Of a stretch of DNA of 5,967 bases, positions 4,848 through 5,967 are shown one piece after another. The DNA comes from Clostridiales bacterium (GTDB lineage Bacteria > Bacillota > Clostridia > Oscillospirales > Oscillospiraceae). The notes beneath the pieces are model-generated. The model made no database searches, was not told where the DNA came from, and worked only from the letters and a program-made list of their open reading frames with translations. The translations under genes and the position numbers were made by a program. Location: positions 1 through 5,967 of the forward strand of contig DYBS01000147.1 in assembly GCA_019418525.1 (NCBI GenBank). Direction: 5' to 3'. Numbering within the stretch: the stretch's first letter is position 1; each line of letters opens with the position of its first letter.

Positions 4848-5967
4848 ATGTATGAAAAACGCTATACCCGCCTGAAGCTCAAGATGCTCCTGCTGGTGGT
4901 CATCGGGGCTCTGGTGGCCTGCGCGCTGGCCCTGTTCCTGCTGGAGGTGGTGGTGGACGGAGTGCTCCAGGACCCCATCCCCCGCCTCTTCGTGTGGGTG
5001 GCCACCCACCTCTTCGGCCAGAGCACCGAGGTGGCCGAGCAGGCCTATGGCCAGTACATCCGGGCCAACAAGGTGGAGTTCATCATCCTGGCCCTGGTGG
5101 TACTGATGCTTCTGGCCTTCTATGTGGCCATCGGGCGCTTCACCACCTGGCTGGAGGAGATCCGCTGGGCCACCCACTCCCTCACCGACACCGCCGTGGA
5201 GGAGATCCGCCTCCCCAAGGAGCTCCAGCCCCTGGAGCAGGACCTGAACGTGATCCGGCGGCAGCTGCTGGCCAAGGAGGCCCTGGCCAAGGAGAACGAG
5301 CGGCGGCAGCGGGACCTCACCGCCTTTCTGGCCCACGACCTCAAGACCCCCCTCACCTCGGTGGTGGGATACCTGACCCTCCTCCACGATGAGCCGGGCC
5401 TCACCGAGGAGCAGCGGGCCAAATTCACCGGCGTGGCCCTGGACAAGGCCCGGCGGCTAGAGGAGCTGCTGGGGGAATTCTTCGACATCACCCGCATGGA
5501 CCTGGACCGCATCCCGGCGGGGATGGTGCCCATCCAGCTCACCGTGCTGCTGGAACAGCTCTCCGACGAATTTTACCCCATCTTCGCCGAGCGGGACCTC
5601 ACCTGCGAGACCCGGCTGGAGCCCCATCTGGTGGTGCAGGGAGATCCGGACAAGCTGGCCCGGGTGTTCGACAACGTCCTGCGCAACGCCTACCATTACA
5701 GCACCGCCGGCGGCGTGGTCCACGTCTCCGCCCAGCGGGAGGGGGACCGGGCCGAGGTGGTCATCTCCAACGAGGGCCTGGAGATCCCCGAGGGGGAGCT
5801 GGCCCACATCTTTGAAAAATTCTACCGGCTGGACGCTGCTCGCTCCTCCCGCACCGGTGGGGCGGGGCTGGGCCTGGCCATTGCCAAGGAGATTGTGGAG
5901 CGCCACGGCGGCAACATCCGGGCCGAGTCCAACGGCCGCTTCACCAGCTTCGTCATCTCCCTCCCCC
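4848..5967 (+). CDS. VanS-like membrane sensor histidine kinase, partial (3' end off window)
   Basis: The frame is open from ATG 4848 to the window edge (373 codons, no stop), so the C terminus is missing, probably only by a few residues. AGGAGGT (4834-4840) lies 7 nt upstream. Domains: a basic N terminus, TM1 about 13-32, a short extracytoplasmic loop about 36-75 and TM2 about 78-96. A HAMP-like/coiled linker follows to about 158, then HisKA with the phosphoacceptor H163 in LAHDLKTPLTS. HATPase_c has N280 in the N box (DNVLRNAYHYS), SNEGLEIPEGEL as a diverged G1, FEKFYRLD (322-329) and the G2 box GGAGLGLAI (337-345). The FEKFYRLD...TGGAGLGLAIAKEIV block closely resembles VanS-type kinases, which signal with VanR-family regulators to control cell-wall genes. 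No response regulator lies just upstream; it may lie downstream outside the window. A glycopeptide-resistance role cannot be claimed. Confidence 0.92.
   Translation, partial: MYEKRYTRLKLKMLLLVVIGALVACALALFLLEVVVDGVLQDPIPRLFVWVATHLFGQSTEVAEQAYGQYIRANKVEFIILALVVLMLLAFYVAIGRFTTWLEEIRWATHSLTDTAVEEIRLPKELQPLEQDLNVIRRQLLAKEALAKENERRQRDLTAFLAHDLKTPLTSVVGYLTLLHDEPGLTEEQRAKFTGVALDKARRLEELLGEFFDITRMDLDRIPAGMVPIQLTVLLEQLSDEFYPIFAERDLTCETRLEPHLVVQGDPDKLARVFDNVLRNAYHYSTAGGVVHVSAQREGDRAEVVISNEGLEIPEGELAHIFEKFYRLDAARSSRTGGAGLGLAIAKEIVERHGGNIRAESNGRFTSFVISLP

Noticed and set aside
4686..5906. Minus-strand frames opposite the sensor kinase
   Set aside because: They mirror the kinase coding sequence and have His/Gly/Gln-rich composition; no RBS or family motif.
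1..5967. CRISPR array, tRNA or rRNA gene, insertion sequence, prophage gene, attachment site
   Set aside because: No regularly spaced direct repeats, no cloverleaf or rRNA-like stretch, no transposase, integrase or phage motifs were seen on either strand.
4848..5967. Glycopeptide-resistance locus
   Set aside because: Only a VanS-like kinase is present; no VanR, VanH, D-Ala-D-Lac/Ser ligase or VanX/VanXY gene is in the window, and VanS-like kinases also occur outside resistance clusters.

Overview
The window comes from a GC-rich, low-intergenic-space bacterial chromosome, most likely a gut Clostridia member of the Oscillospiraceae type (Flavonifractor/Lawsonibacter-like). The evidence is the strong G/C third-position codon bias, near-consensus AGGAGG ribosome binding sites, housekeeping sigma promoters, and a gene set typical of Firmicutes (DUF1836, DegV, PrmA, a VanS-type kinase). 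The taxonomic guess is inference; nothing here is a species marker.

Layout, left to right. Positions 1-184 hold no gene I can support. They carry a strong hairpin followed by a T-rich run (terminator for a + strand gene off the left edge), a perfect 30-bp palindrome and further GC-rich small hairpins, and may be a dispersed intergenic repeat. Next is a divergent pair: a 69-aa Xre/Cro-type repressor-like protein (minus, 185-394) and an 88-aa protein of unknown function (plus, 479-745). The 84 bp between them contain two overlapping, outward-facing promoters and two copies of an AGCTCC-N4-GGAGCT palindrome 30 bp apart, each lying in the -35/-10 spacer of one promoter. This is a compact likely autoregulated switch and the most interesting feature of the window.

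The small plus gene overlaps tail-to-tail by 21 bp with miaB (minus, 725-2128), the tRNA methylthiotransferase, which probably starts at a TTG codon and has its own extended -10 promoter. Upstream of it, and separated by a GC-rich hairpin, is a minus-strand operon in transcription order DUF1836 protein (4654-4106), DegV-family lipid-binding protein (4084-3206) and prmA, the ribosomal protein L11 methyltransferase (3204-2263). The genes are 21 bp and 1 bp apart. The operon is driven by an extended -10 promoter at 4688-4717.

On the right, a VanS-like membrane sensor histidine kinase is transcribed divergently (plus, from 4848) and runs off the window edge. It has a near-consensus promoter (TTGCCA-17-TATAAT), and a perfect 8-bp-arm palindrome lies between the two divergent promoters. 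No response regulator gene lies immediately upstream of it. Most of the window is ordinary housekeeping. I see no CRISPR array, RNA gene, transposase or phage gene.
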